Positions 42,643 to 51,286 of a DNA stretch of 64,000 nt are shown here, piece after piece. The position numbers and the translations under genes are program-made. The notes below the pieces were generated by a model, which worked only from the letters and a program-made list of their open reading frames with translations, searched no databases and had not been told where the DNA came from. The stretch is from Paenisporosarcina sp050269735 (GTDB taxonomy: Bacteria; Bacillota; Bacilli; Bacillales_A; Planococcaceae), in NCBI RefSeq assembly GCF_050269735.1, contig NZ_JBNNIX010000002.1:310001-374000 (forward strand), read 5' to 3'. Numbering within the stretch: position 1 is the first letter of the stretch; every line of letters starts with the position of its first letter.

Positions 42643-43086
42643 TTAAGATTCCCCTTTTCTTCTATGTAAAAATGTTTCTAGTGCCAATGTATAACCGAAT
42701 ATTCCTAGACCACAAATTTGACCGACACAAACAGGAGCTAGGACAGATTGGTGACGAAAACTTTCTCTGCTATGGATATTGGAAATATGAACCTCTATTA
42801 CCGGAACTGTTATGGAAGAAATAGCATCACGAATTGCGTAACTTGTGTGCGTATACGCTCCCGGGTTGAAAATAATACCATCGATTTGATCGTCTTCAGC
42901 ATCATGAAGCCAATCGATCAATTCACCTTCATGGTTCGATTGCTTGCATTGGACGGTAACTTCCGATTGCTTTCCTCGGTTTTTCATCATTTGTTCCAAA
43001 TCTTCCAATGTCTCATATCCGTAAATAGCAGGTTCACGTTTACCTAAACGATTCAGGTTCGGTCCATTTAAACAAAGAAATTTCAT
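42643..43086 (-). CDS. aroQ: Type II 3-dehydroquinate dehydratase
   Basis: 147 residues. NGPNLNRLGKREPAIYG (catalytic Arg and Tyr) and VIEVHISNIHSRESFRHQSV (catalytic His) identify it; it makes 3-dehydroshikimate in aromatic amino acid synthesis. Confidence 0.97.
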   Translation of the reverse strand: MKFLCLNGPNLNRLGKREPAIYGYETLEDLEQMMKNRGKQSEVTVQCKQSNHEGELIDWLHDAEDDQIDGIIFNPGAYTHTSYAIRDAISSITVPVIEVHISNIHSRESFRHQSVLAPVCVGQICGLGIFGYTLALETFLHRRKGES

Positions 43087-43146
43087 CTTTTTCCCTCCAG
43101 TTCCATCGTGCCCCCTTCATTTTATCATAACAAATAGTTGCAGCAA

Positions 43147-43569
43147 CTACTTTCGTTTGTCCTCGTAAACCTCTTGATCATAATAAACAATAGTCTCAGC
43201 AAGCGCTCGACTAATAATTAAAATCGAAGTTACTATTGGGATAGATTTCCAACTAATATGAGAGAAATTTTGATAAATACTCCATTCCAACAAAATCCAA
43301 ATGGCCAATCCCACGGCGATTGAAGTGGCAAAAGCAGGCATTTTTTTAATCAGTAAAAATAGCCCCATCGCAATATTTATGACCATGAAAATGACAAGGA
43401 AAGTAAGAACCCATTTCACAAATGGGTGTGCCGCGGAAAACACTTGCCACTTATCGGTCCAACGTATGGGATTCCATGTAATATAATCAAATACAAACAG
43501 AAACTTCAACATGATTGTAAAGGCTAAGGCGTGTGCTGAAGATATTGTAATAAAGTGTGTTGCTTTCAT
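43147..43569 (-). CDS. yqhR: YqhR-like membrane protein
   Basis: 140 residues from ATG 43569 (an upstream GTG is too close to the ribosome site). Four membrane spans including VLTFLVIFMVINIAMGLFLLI; WNPIRWTDKW and DYITWN are typical of YqhR. Next to aroQ as in B. subtilis. Function unknown. Confidence 0.8.
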   Translation of the reverse strand: MKATHFITISSAHALAFTIMLKFLFVFDYITWNPIRWTDKWQVFSAAHPFVKWVLTFLVIFMVINIAMGLFLLIKKMPAFATSIAVGLAIWILLEWSIYQNFSHISWKSIPIVTSILIISRALAETIVYYDQEVYEDKRK

Positions 43570-43578
43570 TCCAATCAC

Positions 43579-44380
43579 TATCCTTTCTATCTAATCAATT
43601 TTGACTAACCTCACTCTCTCTATTCATAGATATAGTCCTTTTCCAAAAAAATTAGTACAATAGGTAACTCAACTTTCTCAGCATGAAATACACTTTCACC
43701 TTACTGAAACCTAAAAAAGACTTGTTTAATATAGAATCTTGAATTAAGAAGGAAATGTCTTTCTCGATGCATTTACCTGGAATCACATCGACTTCCAGCT
43801 CGCTTTGGACTTCAATTTACTGCACCTTTGACCTGAACCTCTGGTAAAGTGACGTTATCACTTCTCCAGAGTCTTTCTCTTGGTCAATCCTGCTGCGAAT
43901 TTTCGTCCATCGCACCACGGAAATCGATGTGCCCATGTTTTAGTGCTTTTGGGTAACGAAAGATACGACACCTAGTCTCGGGAAAACAACCAGCCAAAGA
44001 TGAAATTTTGGCTGGTTCCTTCATTTTTTATCCGGTTGTGCGAAGCTTATTTCTATATCGTATATAGTGTGAACGGTTTTCAGTTGTTGATCTAGGACAA
44101 ACCCGGCTCTTAATTGTAATATATGACGCTCATGTAGGAAAAATTGAGCTCCACGTAGGAAATTTTGGCGTTGACGTAGGAATAATCGACGTTCACGTTG
44201 TAAATGTATCTTTTAGCATATGCTTCTTCTCGGCAAAACCAAATCCGCACCAATACCTTCCTAGTTTCTGAGCTTCACTACATAATAAGCTTTCTGTTTT
44301 GAAGAATAACCTATTAAAGAACGAATCTTGAACGACCTAGGCAATGGCCATTGCATCGTTCAATAAGTTTATTGAAGTCA
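43579..44380. other. Non-coding region between yqhR and nrdJ
   Basis: About 800 bp without a convincing gene. It contains a plus-strand hairpin ACCAGCCAAA / TTTGGCTGGT (about 43990-44018) followed by a T run, and the dispersed repeat copy A at 44115-44300. The left part (43600-43990) has no visible repeats or frames. Confidence 0.5.
44115..44300 (-). repeat. Dispersed repeat copy A with 21-bp internal units
   Basis: About 185 bp on the minus strand, similar to the plus-strand copy at 61178-61363. Both begin AAAAYAGAAAGCT, pass AGGAAGG-ATTGGTGC and AAGAAGCAYATGCTAAAAGAT, and end in four 21-bp units. In A the units (from the minus strand) are at 44178-44198, 44157-44177, 44136-44156 and 44115-44135. 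Confidence 0.85.
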
Positions 44381-44382
44381 AA

Positions 44383-44428
44383 AAAACGCACGTTGTATCG
44401 AAATGATACAACGTGCGTTTTTTTGTTT
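44383..44428. terminator. Bidirectional terminator downstream of nrdJ
   Basis: Perfect palindrome of AAAAAACGCACGTTGTATC with its complement around gaaat. T runs at both ends act on either strand. Confidence 0.9.
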
Positions 44429-44462
44429 TGTCATTCAAGTGCTGACTTAATGGGCTCAGTGT

Positions 44463-47027
44463 TTATAGTCCACATTTTAATTGAGCACCGCAATTTGTAC
44501 ATGTATTGCAGCCACCCATTTCTTTTACTGTTCCCTGTCGGCAAACCGGACAAGTATTCCCAACTTCAGAACCGATTGTGACATTTGTCGAACGTAAATC
44601 TTGAATCGTATCAATCAGTACCACTGGACGTTTCCCAATGATGGTTTCTTCATAATGATGTTCATCCATTACGTTCTCTTCGGCTTTTAAAGTAAGTACT
44701 TGAGCATCTCGACTTCCATCGACATAAACAGTCCCACCTTTAGCCCCACCGCGATAAAGTCTTTCATACACGCCTTGCACCTGTTCTACTGTATATCCAC
44801 GTGGCGCATTGACTGTTTTCGAAATGGAACTGTCAATCCAGCGTTGAATGATACATTGCACATCGGCATGAGCTTCTGGTGCCAATTCCATAGAAGCAAC
44901 AAACCATTCAGGCAAGGTCTGCTCATCTGCTTCAGGATTTGCGTTCAAGTATTCCTGAACGATATCTGCTTTTACTTCTATGAATTTACCAAGACGACCA
45001 CTGCGATAGTAAGTAAAAGAGAAATAAGGCTCAAGACCCGTTGATACGCCTACTAATGTACCTGTAGAACCCGTCGGTGCAACAGTTAATAAGTGAGAGT
45101 TGCGAATGCCTTGTTCTTTGATTGACTGGCGAATATGTTCAGGCATTTTTTTCATAAATCCAGTATTGATGAAAGCATCACGCAAACGGTTTGTTTCTTC
45201 ATCAGTTTCACCTTGCAAGAACGGGAAACTACCTCTTTCCGAAGCAAGTTCAGCAGACGTTTCGTATGCCGTTACTGCTATCGTTTCGAAAATTTGATCA
45301 ACAAGTACATTTCCTTCGTCAGAACCATACTCTTTTTCACAATAGATTAATAAGTCCGCCAGACCCATCACACCTAGGCCTACTCGGCGTTCTCCTAGTG
45401 CTTGTACTTTATTTGCCTCAAGGAAATATGGAGTAGCATCAATGACGTTGTCCTGCATACGAACTCCGACACGAACAGTTTCTTTCAGACTTTCAAAATC
45501 GACTGTTTTCGTATCTTTCTGTGCAAACTGCGCTAAATTCACTGCCGCCAAGTTGCAAACTGAATTTGGTGCTAATGGTTGTTCTCCACACGGGTTGGTA
45601 GCAACCACTTGTTGTCCATAAGCTTTAGCATTGGTCATCTCGTTCGCATTGTCGATAAAGAAAATACCTGGCTCTGCAGAATACGTTGCACAAATGTTAA
45701 TGAGATTCCACAAATCTTTTGCTTTCATCGTACGGTAAGTACGGATGGCATGTCCTTGTTTTTCCCATTCACGCACGTCCCCGACTTCGTGCCATTTCTC
45801 ATTGTACGTTGCCATTTCTTCAGCTGAATAACTTTCAACAGCTGGGAATCGTAACTCGTGAACTCCGTCTTCCTCCACAGCTTTCATGAAATCGTCTGTC
45901 AACGTTACTGAAATATTAGCACCTGTTAAAAATTCCGAATTATTGACACTATATGTGCCGCCGTCATGCAGCTTCGTTTCTGCATCTCGTATAATTGCGT
46001 CACTGAAACCACCCAGACCAGGAATCGTTTTGTAGTTTACAATACCTTGATACATTGCTTCTTCTTGTTGTGTCAAAGCTTTAAATTTAAGTTTGTCTTT
46101 AGCTAATTGCTTAATCGTTTCATCATTTGTATTTTCAATCAAGAAACGCAGGATTCTTGGATTTTGCATCTTGGAAATGATGAATTCCGCAATGTCCGGA
46201 TGCCAATCGGCCAACATAATCATTTGAGCCCCTCTGCGACTGCCTCCCTGCTCAACCAGATGTGTAAGTTTAGCTATATCATCTAACCAGGAAACGGAAC
46301 CAGATGATTTACCATTCACACCTTTTGCTAGTGTATTGCGTGGACGCAATGTTGATCCGTTTGTTCCAACACCACCACCGCGACTCATTATTTCCATGAC
46401 TTGTTTACGGTGATCGGAAATGCCTTCACGGGAATCAGGCACAAATGGCATGACATAACAATTGAAATATGTAACATCTGTTCCTGCGCCAGCTCCATAA
46501 AGCACGCGACCTGCTGGAATAAATTTCAATTGTACCAATTGCTCATAAAACTTCTCAAACCATTCTTGTTTCTTCTCTTCAGATGTTTCAACAGAAGCAA
46601 GTCCGGTCGCATTGCGTTTTGCAATTTGCTCATAGAAAACTTCCAGAGGTTTTTCGATGACATTAATGGAACGATTGACAATGCCCGACTCCAGTTCCGT
46701 TCGATCATCAATTGCACTACGGTAATCTTCTTCAATTAAAACACGTGCTTTATTTGTCGAATGATCGATGGAAACAATATAACCCAATCCACGTGCAGGG
46801 AATTTCGGGTCTTCCTTCACTGTCAATACGACAAAATCGCCTTCTTTTAGTGTTTTCTTTTCAGTATCTTTAAATGAATAGCGGTCAATCATGACTAACC
46901 TGGATACACCTTTGTGAGTTAATGTCATGTCATTCGTGATGGGATGGACTTGAGGGAAAGAAACGATGTCTTTGTTCAAAGTTTCAATGTTTAATTGCCC
47001 AATTTTTTGATTAGAAATTAGTACCAT
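44463..47027 (-). CDS. nrdJ: Adenosylcobalamin-dependent ribonucleotide reductase (class II)
   Basis: 854 residues. It reduces ribonucleotides without oxygen dependence using coenzyme B12. Visible are the TYFNCYVMPF and NPCGEQPL catalytic cysteines, the radical-supporting region, and a C-terminal zinc-type CPVCRQG...CNTCTNCGAQLKCGL redox/zinc ribbon. The two NrdR boxes upstream indicate control by dNTP state. Presence of NrdJ implies B12 need or uptake. Confidence 0.95.
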   Translation of the reverse strand: MVLISNQKIGQLNIETLNKDIVSFPQVHPITNDMTLTHKGVSRLVMIDRYSFKDTEKKTLKEGDFVVLTVKEDPKFPARGLGYIVSIDHSTNKARVLIEEDYRSAIDDRTELESGIVNRSINVIEKPLEVFYEQIAKRNATGLASVETSEEKKQEWFEKFYEQLVQLKFIPAGRVLYGAGAGTDVTYFNCYVMPFVPDSREGISDHRKQVMEIMSRGGGVGTNGSTLRPRNTLAKGVNGKSSGSVSWLDDIAKLTHLVEQGGSRRGAQMIMLADWHPDIAEFIISKMQNPRILRFLIENTNDETIKQLAKDKLKFKALTQQEEAMYQGIVNYKTIPGLGGFSDAIIRDAETKLHDGGTYSVNNSEFLTGANISVTLTDDFMKAVEEDGVHELRFPAVESYSAEEMATYNEKWHEVGDVREWEKQGHAIRTYRTMKAKDLWNLINICATYSAEPGIFFIDNANEMTNAKAYGQQVVATNPCGEQPLAPNSVCNLAAVNLAQFAQKDTKTVDFESLKETVRVGVRMQDNVIDATPYFLEANKVQALGERRVGLGVMGLADLLIYCEKEYGSDEGNVLVDQIFETIAVTAYETSAELASERGSFPFLQGETDEETNRLRDAFINTGFMKKMPEHIRQSIKEQGIRNSHLLTVAPTGSTGTLVGVSTGLEPYFSFTYYRSGRLGKFIEVKADIVQEYLNANPEADEQTLPEWFVASMELAPEAHADVQCIIQRWIDSSISKTVNAPRGYTVEQVQGVYERLYRGGAKGGTVYVDGSRDAQVLTLKAEENVMDEHHYEETIIGKRPVVLIDTIQDLRSTNVTIGSEVGNTCPVCRQGTVKEMGGCNTCTNCGAQLKCGL

Positions 47028-47056
47028 TAGCTACTCCTCCTTAATTAACAGAAAAA

Positions 47057-47105
47057 ACACAACATATAGTGTTATACGTTGTGTTTAGGGTACTATATAT
47101 TGACA
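47057..47105. promoter_or_regulatory. Two NrdR boxes upstream of nrdJ
   Basis: Box 1 ACACAACATATAGTGT (47057-47072) matches the consensus well. Box 2 GTACTATATATTGACA (47090-47105) is weaker. Start-to-start spacing of 33 bp is near three helical turns, as in known NrdR targets. Confidence 0.75.
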
Positions 47106-47126
47106 TCTAAATCAAATAATGTGGAA

Positions 47127-47142
47127 GTATGTTCGAACATAC
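47127..47142. promoter_or_regulatory. 16-bp perfect palindrome upstream of nrdJ
   Basis: GTATGTTCGAACATAC is a perfect inverted repeat about 100 bp before nrdJ, and also lies about 900 bp inside nothing else but the lipM-nrdJ gap. It has the GTTCGAAC core, which is the reverse arrangement of a LexA half-site pair. A regulator binding here is likely, its identity unknown. Confidence 0.4.
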
Positions 47143-47203
47143 ACACATCGCGTCTATAGTAAAATAGAACTTATTTTTCGATAAAATTAATTCCTTTTAC
47201 CTA

Positions 47204-48040
47204 CTATTTACGGTATGTCCATTCATCATTTGCATAGCGTCGAATCTCTAGCTGTTTTACATATTCCATTTGCTCGATTGTTAGCATATATGGTTGAAAA
47301 TTGATATCAAGACCTTCAGCAAAACCTTCTTTAAAAGCGTCTACACACTCTTCAATTGTGACAGGAGTTTCCCGCAAATGATTGATTGCTACCGCTTTTT
47401 TTGAGAGACTTCTACGCACTCGTTCCTTCACTTCATCTGATGGATAGTTAAACAATGATACTAATTTATCTTCATCTAAATCCAAAAGAATCGCTCCATG
47501 CTGAAGAATAACACCTTTTTGTCTTGTTTGTGCACTACCAGCTACTTTTTTACCTTCTACTACTAATTCATACCATGAAGGCGCATCAAAACAGACGGCA
47601 CTTTTCGGATTTTTTAAATCACTCTTCTTTTCTTCCGTGTCTGGGACTGAGAAATATGCGTTCAACCCAAGTTTTTGGAAGCCAATCAAAAGTCCTTCAC
47701 TTAACACGCGGTAGGCTTCTGTAACGGTCGCGGGCATATTGGGATAATCTTCACTGACAATAATGCTATATGTTAATTCATGTTCATGCAAAACACCACG
47801 TCCACCAGTGGGACGACGGACAAAACCTAAATTATGATTTCTGACGGCATCCATGTTGATCTCTTTTTCTACATTTTGAAAATAACCGATGGATAGTGTT
47901 GCAGGTGTCCACCCATAAAAACGAACAATTGGTGGTAGGAGTCCTTCACTATGCCAGTCCAGTAACGCTTCATCCAGTGCCATATTGAAGGACGGACTGC
48001 AAGCTCCAGAGTTTATAAAATACCAAATTGGTTTAGACAT
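47204..48040 (-). CDS. lipM: Octanoyltransferase LipM
   Basis: 278 residues, lipoate-protein-ligase fold. RRPTGGRGVLHEHELTYS (substrate site), KSAVCFDAPSWYELVVEGKKVAGSAQTR (catalytic Cys, about 150, and conserved Lys) identify LipM (YqhM), which starts lipoate assembly on the GcvH carrier. Fits with the glycine cleavage operon downstream. Divergent to yqhL, as in B. subtilis. Confidence 0.93.
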   Translation of the reverse strand: MSKPIWYFINSGACSPSFNMALDEALLDWHSEGLLPPIVRFYGWTPATLSIGYFQNVEKEINMDAVRNHNLGFVRRPTGGRGVLHEHELTYSIIVSEDYPNMPATVTEAYRVLSEGLLIGFQKLGLNAYFSVPDTEEKKSDLKNPKSAVCFDAPSWYELVVEGKKVAGSAQTRQKGVILQHGAILLDLDEDKLVSLFNYPSDEVKERVRRSLSKKAVAINHLRETPVTIEECVDAFKEGFAEGLDINFQPYMLTIEQMEYVKQLEIRRYANDEWTYRK

Positions 48041-48141
48041 CTTTTTTCCTCCTCACAATGCTATTCATATTAACAAACTCGTTGTATTGTGGCTATACTT
48101 TCTTTTATAATAAGAACATAGATAGAAAGGGGAAAGTTGTC

Positions 48142-48522
48142 TTGACACTTATATACATTATCACTGCTGCATTGTTTGGTTTGATTGTTTACTTTTTAAT
48201 CTCATCAATGCGATTAAAGAAAGCAGTATCAGGTTTAACACAAGAACAATTTATTGAAGGCTATCGCAAAGCACAGCTTGTGGATGTTCGTGAACCAAAA
48301 GAATTTGAAGGTGGACATATTCTGGGAGCACGTAATATTCCTTCATCACAAATGCGTCAGCGTTTTAAAGAAATCCGTGCGGATAAACCCGTATACTTAT
48401 ATTGCCAAAATAGTGCAAGAAGTGCACGTACTGCATTGTTCCTTCAGAAAAAAGGTTATAACCAGATTTACCAACTGCAAGGCGGTTTCCGTCAGTGGAC
48501 GGGGAAAATTAAAACAAAATAA
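48142..48522 (+). CDS. yqhL: Membrane-anchored rhodanese (YqhL)
   Basis: 126 residues from the TTG at 48142 (AAAGGGG upstream), same length as YqhL. One N-terminal span (LIYIITAALFGLIVYFLIS), then a rhodanese domain with VDVREPKEFEGGHILGARNIP and active-site loop YCQNSARSARTA with catalytic Cys. Divergent from lipM. Confidence 0.9.
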   Translation: MTLIYIITAALFGLIVYFLISSMRLKKAVSGLTQEQFIEGYRKAQLVDVREPKEFEGGHILGARNIPSSQMRQRFKEIRADKPVYLYCQNSARSARTALFLQKKGYNQIYQLQGGFRQWTGKIKTK

Positions 48523-48604
48523 TTTATTCAAAGTTCTTCCAAACGGAGGAACTTTTTTTCAAATTAAAACGTATGTATGGAGTCAAACAATAACGGAGGT
48601 CACT

Positions 48605-49873
48605 ATGAAACCAAACACACTTATTTCTCATCATGAAAATACAAGAGAATCACTTCCGCACTATGAAGATCTTGCGTTTGTTTCCCGCAGAATTATCGAA
48701 ACTTTGGAAAACAGACTGTCAGGTACATGGCAGCAAATATACATTGGAGAAACCATTGCTCAACTTGATGCACATGTTCTTGAAATGATGGAAAAAGGAT
48801 TACTTTCATATGAACCCCTCAGTCATATTTATGAATCTCGGACTCTTGGTAAAGTGGCGGCAACTTCCGAAGATGCAAATGATAACCTTTTGAAAGTCGT
48901 AAATACTTTTGAGAATCAAATCATCTATTTCCCTGATCATGAAGTGGCATTAACGGTTATTTATTTCTACACAACAGACCATAGTTGGCCAGAATTTCAA
49001 TGCTATGCCCAGTCAGCTGAAAAAGCGTTGGAATTCCTAAAAGACATCAATGAAAAACTACGTCAAATGCTGATGCAGTCCGTAACCTTTCTAGTAGACA
49101 CAGAGGACGGTGTGAAACGACGGAATTACGGTGAGCATGCTGTAGTCAGCCGCGAGGAAGTCATGTTAGAAGAATCAATTAAACAGGACATATTTCGTTC
49201 CATTGATCAGTTCTTTACGGCGGATGGCCAATTTTTCAAAGAATACGGATTGCCATACAAACGAGGAATTTTGTTGTATGGGTCACCAGGTAACGGAAAA
49301 ACAACGCTTGTAAAATCGATTACGGGGTCAACCAATGCACCAGTTGTTTATTGGCAAATCACAGAGTTCACTGGTAGTCATTCAATACAGGAAGTGTTTG
49401 GCATTGTAACAAGATTGGCACCTGCCATTCTTGTTATCGAAGATATCGATTCCATGCCGGAATACACTCGCTCCGTCTTTCTCAATACACTGGATGGCAC
49501 ACAATTGCGTGAAGGGCTGTTTATCATCGGAACAACCAACTACCCGCAAAAAATAGATCCCGCTTTGATTAATCGAGCCGGCAGATTCGATCGTGCTTAC
49601 GAAATTCCAGCACCTTCTTTATCCGTACGCGAACACTACTTAAGAAAAATGGATTTGAAAGATATTTTCTCAAAAGAACAAGTACACGATATGGCAAAAC
49701 TGACAAAAGGCTTATCCATTTCCCAATTAAATGAATTGTATATGTCAGTCGCACTGAATTGGCATTACGACGGCGAACTTGCTTACGAAGAACGAATTAA
49801 AGAGCTGCAAAAACAAAATAAACGGTCAAAGAAAAATGATTGGGAACATGAAGAAGCATCCATTGGATTTTAA
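48605..49873 (+). CDS. AAA+ ATPase, YjoB-like
   Basis: 422 residues from ATG 48605 (GGAGGTC upstream). The first 220 residues are unique and helical; the AAA module has Walker A YGSPGNGKTTLVKSI (about 223), Walker B AILVIEDIDSMPE and sensor RAGRFDRAYEIPAPS. Its length equals YjoB of B. subtilis (423), a chaperone-like AAA protein induced by envelope stress; the relation is inferred. It lies 80 bp downstream of yqhL on the same strand. Confidence 0.75.
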   Translation: MKPNTLISHHENTRESLPHYEDLAFVSRRIIETLENRLSGTWQQIYIGETIAQLDAHVLEMMEKGLLSYEPLSHIYESRTLGKVAATSEDANDNLLKVVNTFENQIIYFPDHEVALTVIYFYTTDHSWPEFQCYAQSAEKALEFLKDINEKLRQMLMQSVTFLVDTEDGVKRRNYGEHAVVSREEVMLEESIKQDIFRSIDQFFTADGQFFKEYGLPYKRGILLYGSPGNGKTTLVKSITGSTNAPVVYWQITEFTGSHSIQEVFGIVTRLAPAILVIEDIDSMPEYTRSVFLNTLDGTQLREGLFIIGTTNYPQKIDPALINRAGRFDRAYEIPAPSLSVREHYLRKMDLKDIFSKEQVHDMAKLTKGLSISQLNELYMSVALNWHYDGELAYEERIKELQKQNKRSKKNDWEHEEASIGF

Positions 49874-49905
49874 CAAAATCAAGTATTTAATAATGAAACC
49901 AAATT

Positions 49906-49933
49906 AGCATCGCATTTTGCGATGCTTTTTTTA
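49906..49933 (+). terminator. Terminator of the AAA ATPase gene
   Basis: Perfect 9-bp stem AGCATCGCA / TGCGATGCT with a 3-nt loop followed by seven T. Confidence 0.9.
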
Positions 49934-50089
49934 ATGGTTAAAATCGAACAAAAAAACAACCAATAGGCTGAGTTTCCTATCCAATATTTTTTTGCCAAAA
50001 ATAACTTTAAAATACGTTTTTCCGTTTACATGAATATGACTTGGAAAGGCAAACTAATATGAACCTTAATTCAGAAAGGAAGATGTACT

Positions 50090-50368
50090 GTGGGCAGAGA
50101 TGATAATAAATCAACGAGTAATAATAAAAACTCCTTACCTCAAACGCCGAAAACCCAAAAAACTCCAAGAGAACGGATAAAAGAAGAAACAGCGAGTGAA
50201 TTTGCAGAAATAGGTTCCAAAGCATTGGAAGTTTTAAACAAGACCACTAATCAAAAAATTGCACCAGATCATATTAAAGCTGAACTCGCGCGTGAATTTG
50301 CAGAAATAGGTACCAAATCGTTAAAAGGTAAAAACACATCCATCCTATACACAACTAAGAAAGAGTAG
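50090..50368 (+). CDS. Two-repeat small protein, possibly spore-related
   Basis: 92 residues from the GTG at 50090. Residues about 28-50 (RIKEETASEFAEIGSKALEVL) and 59-80 (HIKAELAREFAEIGTKSLKG) are clear internal duplicates of the pattern I-K-x-E-x-A-x-E-F-A-E-I-G-x-K-x-L. The N-terminus is Asn/Ser/Gln-rich. The EFA.. pattern recalls the GPR-cleaved region of small acid-soluble spore proteins, but the rest does not fit; I do not assign it. Confidence 0.6.
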   Translation: MGRDDNKSTSNNKNSLPQTPKTQKTPRERIKEETASEFAEIGSKALEVLNKTTNQKIAPDHIKAELAREFAEIGTKSLKGKNTSILYTTKKE

Positions 50369-50559
50369 CTTTACACAATTCAACAAAAAATATGCACTCA
50401 CAACAAATACCTTTTGTATTGTGGGTGCATTCCCCACTGATTTCACAAAAATGAAATAGTTGCTCAGGCAAACAGCCCCAGTTTTAAGCTTTTCTAACAC
50501 CAAACATTTTTGCGTTTAAAACATGCATCCCTCTATCAACGTGTCGTAAAGTTGATCGA

Positions 50560-50997
50560 CTAAAGTTGCCTTGATCTTAAAACAACGAATCCAAGTAATA
50601 AAACACCTACCCCAATTAAGATCCATGAATAACCGCTATACAGAATATCTGTAATATGGAAAGGTGCCTCGTGTACATACTCTGCTTTAATAAAGTTGTT
50701 TGGTTTTGATTCCACAGCAATGGCTTCACTCGTAGAAACTTCTTTAATTTCAAAGTACCGTGTGCCAATTTTATAATAATTAGAGGCGTTTCCGAAATAT
50801 TTACCGCTATGTTCATCAGCTTTAGTTTCCACTTTTCCAATCATATCGCCTAACTCACTTTGTGTGATAGGAATACCTTCTTTAACTTCGTAGACTTTTC
50901 CGTTATGTACAACAAACGAATACGCCCAGGATAAAGCACTCGTAGAAGTTGAGTAAAAAAACAAACAAGCGATAAATAAATACACAATTTTTTTCAA
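50560..50997 (-). CDS. Exported, C-terminally anchored small protein
   Basis: 145 residues. An N-terminal signal peptide (VYLFIACLFFYSTSTSALSWA), an extracellular domain of about 100 residues with IGTRYFEIKEV, and a C-terminal span (WILIGVGVLLLGFVVL) with RSRQL tail. The pattern of signal, domain and anchor is clear; no family recognised. Followed by intergenic DNA and oriented toward 50560. Confidence 0.7.
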   Translation of the reverse strand: MKKIVYLFIACLFFYSTSTSALSWAYSFVVHNGKVYEVKEGIPITQSELGDMIGKVETKADEHSGKYFGNASNYYKIGTRYFEIKEVSTSEAIAVESKPNNFIKAEYVHEAPFHITDILYSGYSWILIGVGVLLLGFVVLRSRQL

Positions 50998-51069
50998 TTA
51001 TTTTCTCCTTAGAGTGTAATTTGTTTAACTATTTTCTGCGATGAAGCCCCAAAAACCATAATCACAGAA

Positions 51070-51101
51070 AATTACTAATTACTAATTACTAATTACTAAT
51101 A
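51070..51101. repeat. Short tandem ATTACTA repeat
   Basis: About four and a half copies of the 7-bp unit ATTACTA between 51070 and 51101 in a gene-free gap of about 290 bp that otherwise shows nothing. Confidence 0.85.
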
Positions 51102-51241
51102 CCTATATTCTTCTTAGTCCCTGCCATGTTCGCTCAATTTGTAACATAGTTCTCTTTTATTAATTATACCAATAATATCCAATTACAACTAAGAAATATG
51201 AAAAATGAACCAGAAAATAACAGTATAGGTTAACAGAAATT

Positions 51242-51276
51242 TAAATAAAGAAAGAGAGCTCGTGAATGAGCTCTCT
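51242..51276 (-). terminator. Terminator of the gcv operon
   Basis: Perfect 9-bp stem AGAGAGCTC / GAGCTCTCT then TTCTTTATTT on the minus strand. Confidence 0.85.
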
Positions 51277-51286
51277 TCCTTTTTCA

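Noticed and set aside
44115..44300. Insertion sequence remnant
   Set aside because: No transposase frame, no terminal inverted repeats and no target duplication; the repeat is of intergenic type with internal 21-bp units.
47127..47142. LexA (SOS) box
   Set aside because: The site has a GTTCGAAC core, whereas the Gram-positive LexA site is CGAAC-N4-GTTCG; the half-sites are in the opposite arrangement.
50090..50368. Alpha/beta-type small acid-soluble spore protein
   Set aside because: Only a short EFA-like motif resembles the spore proteins; the two-unit layout and the rest of the sequence do not fit the family.
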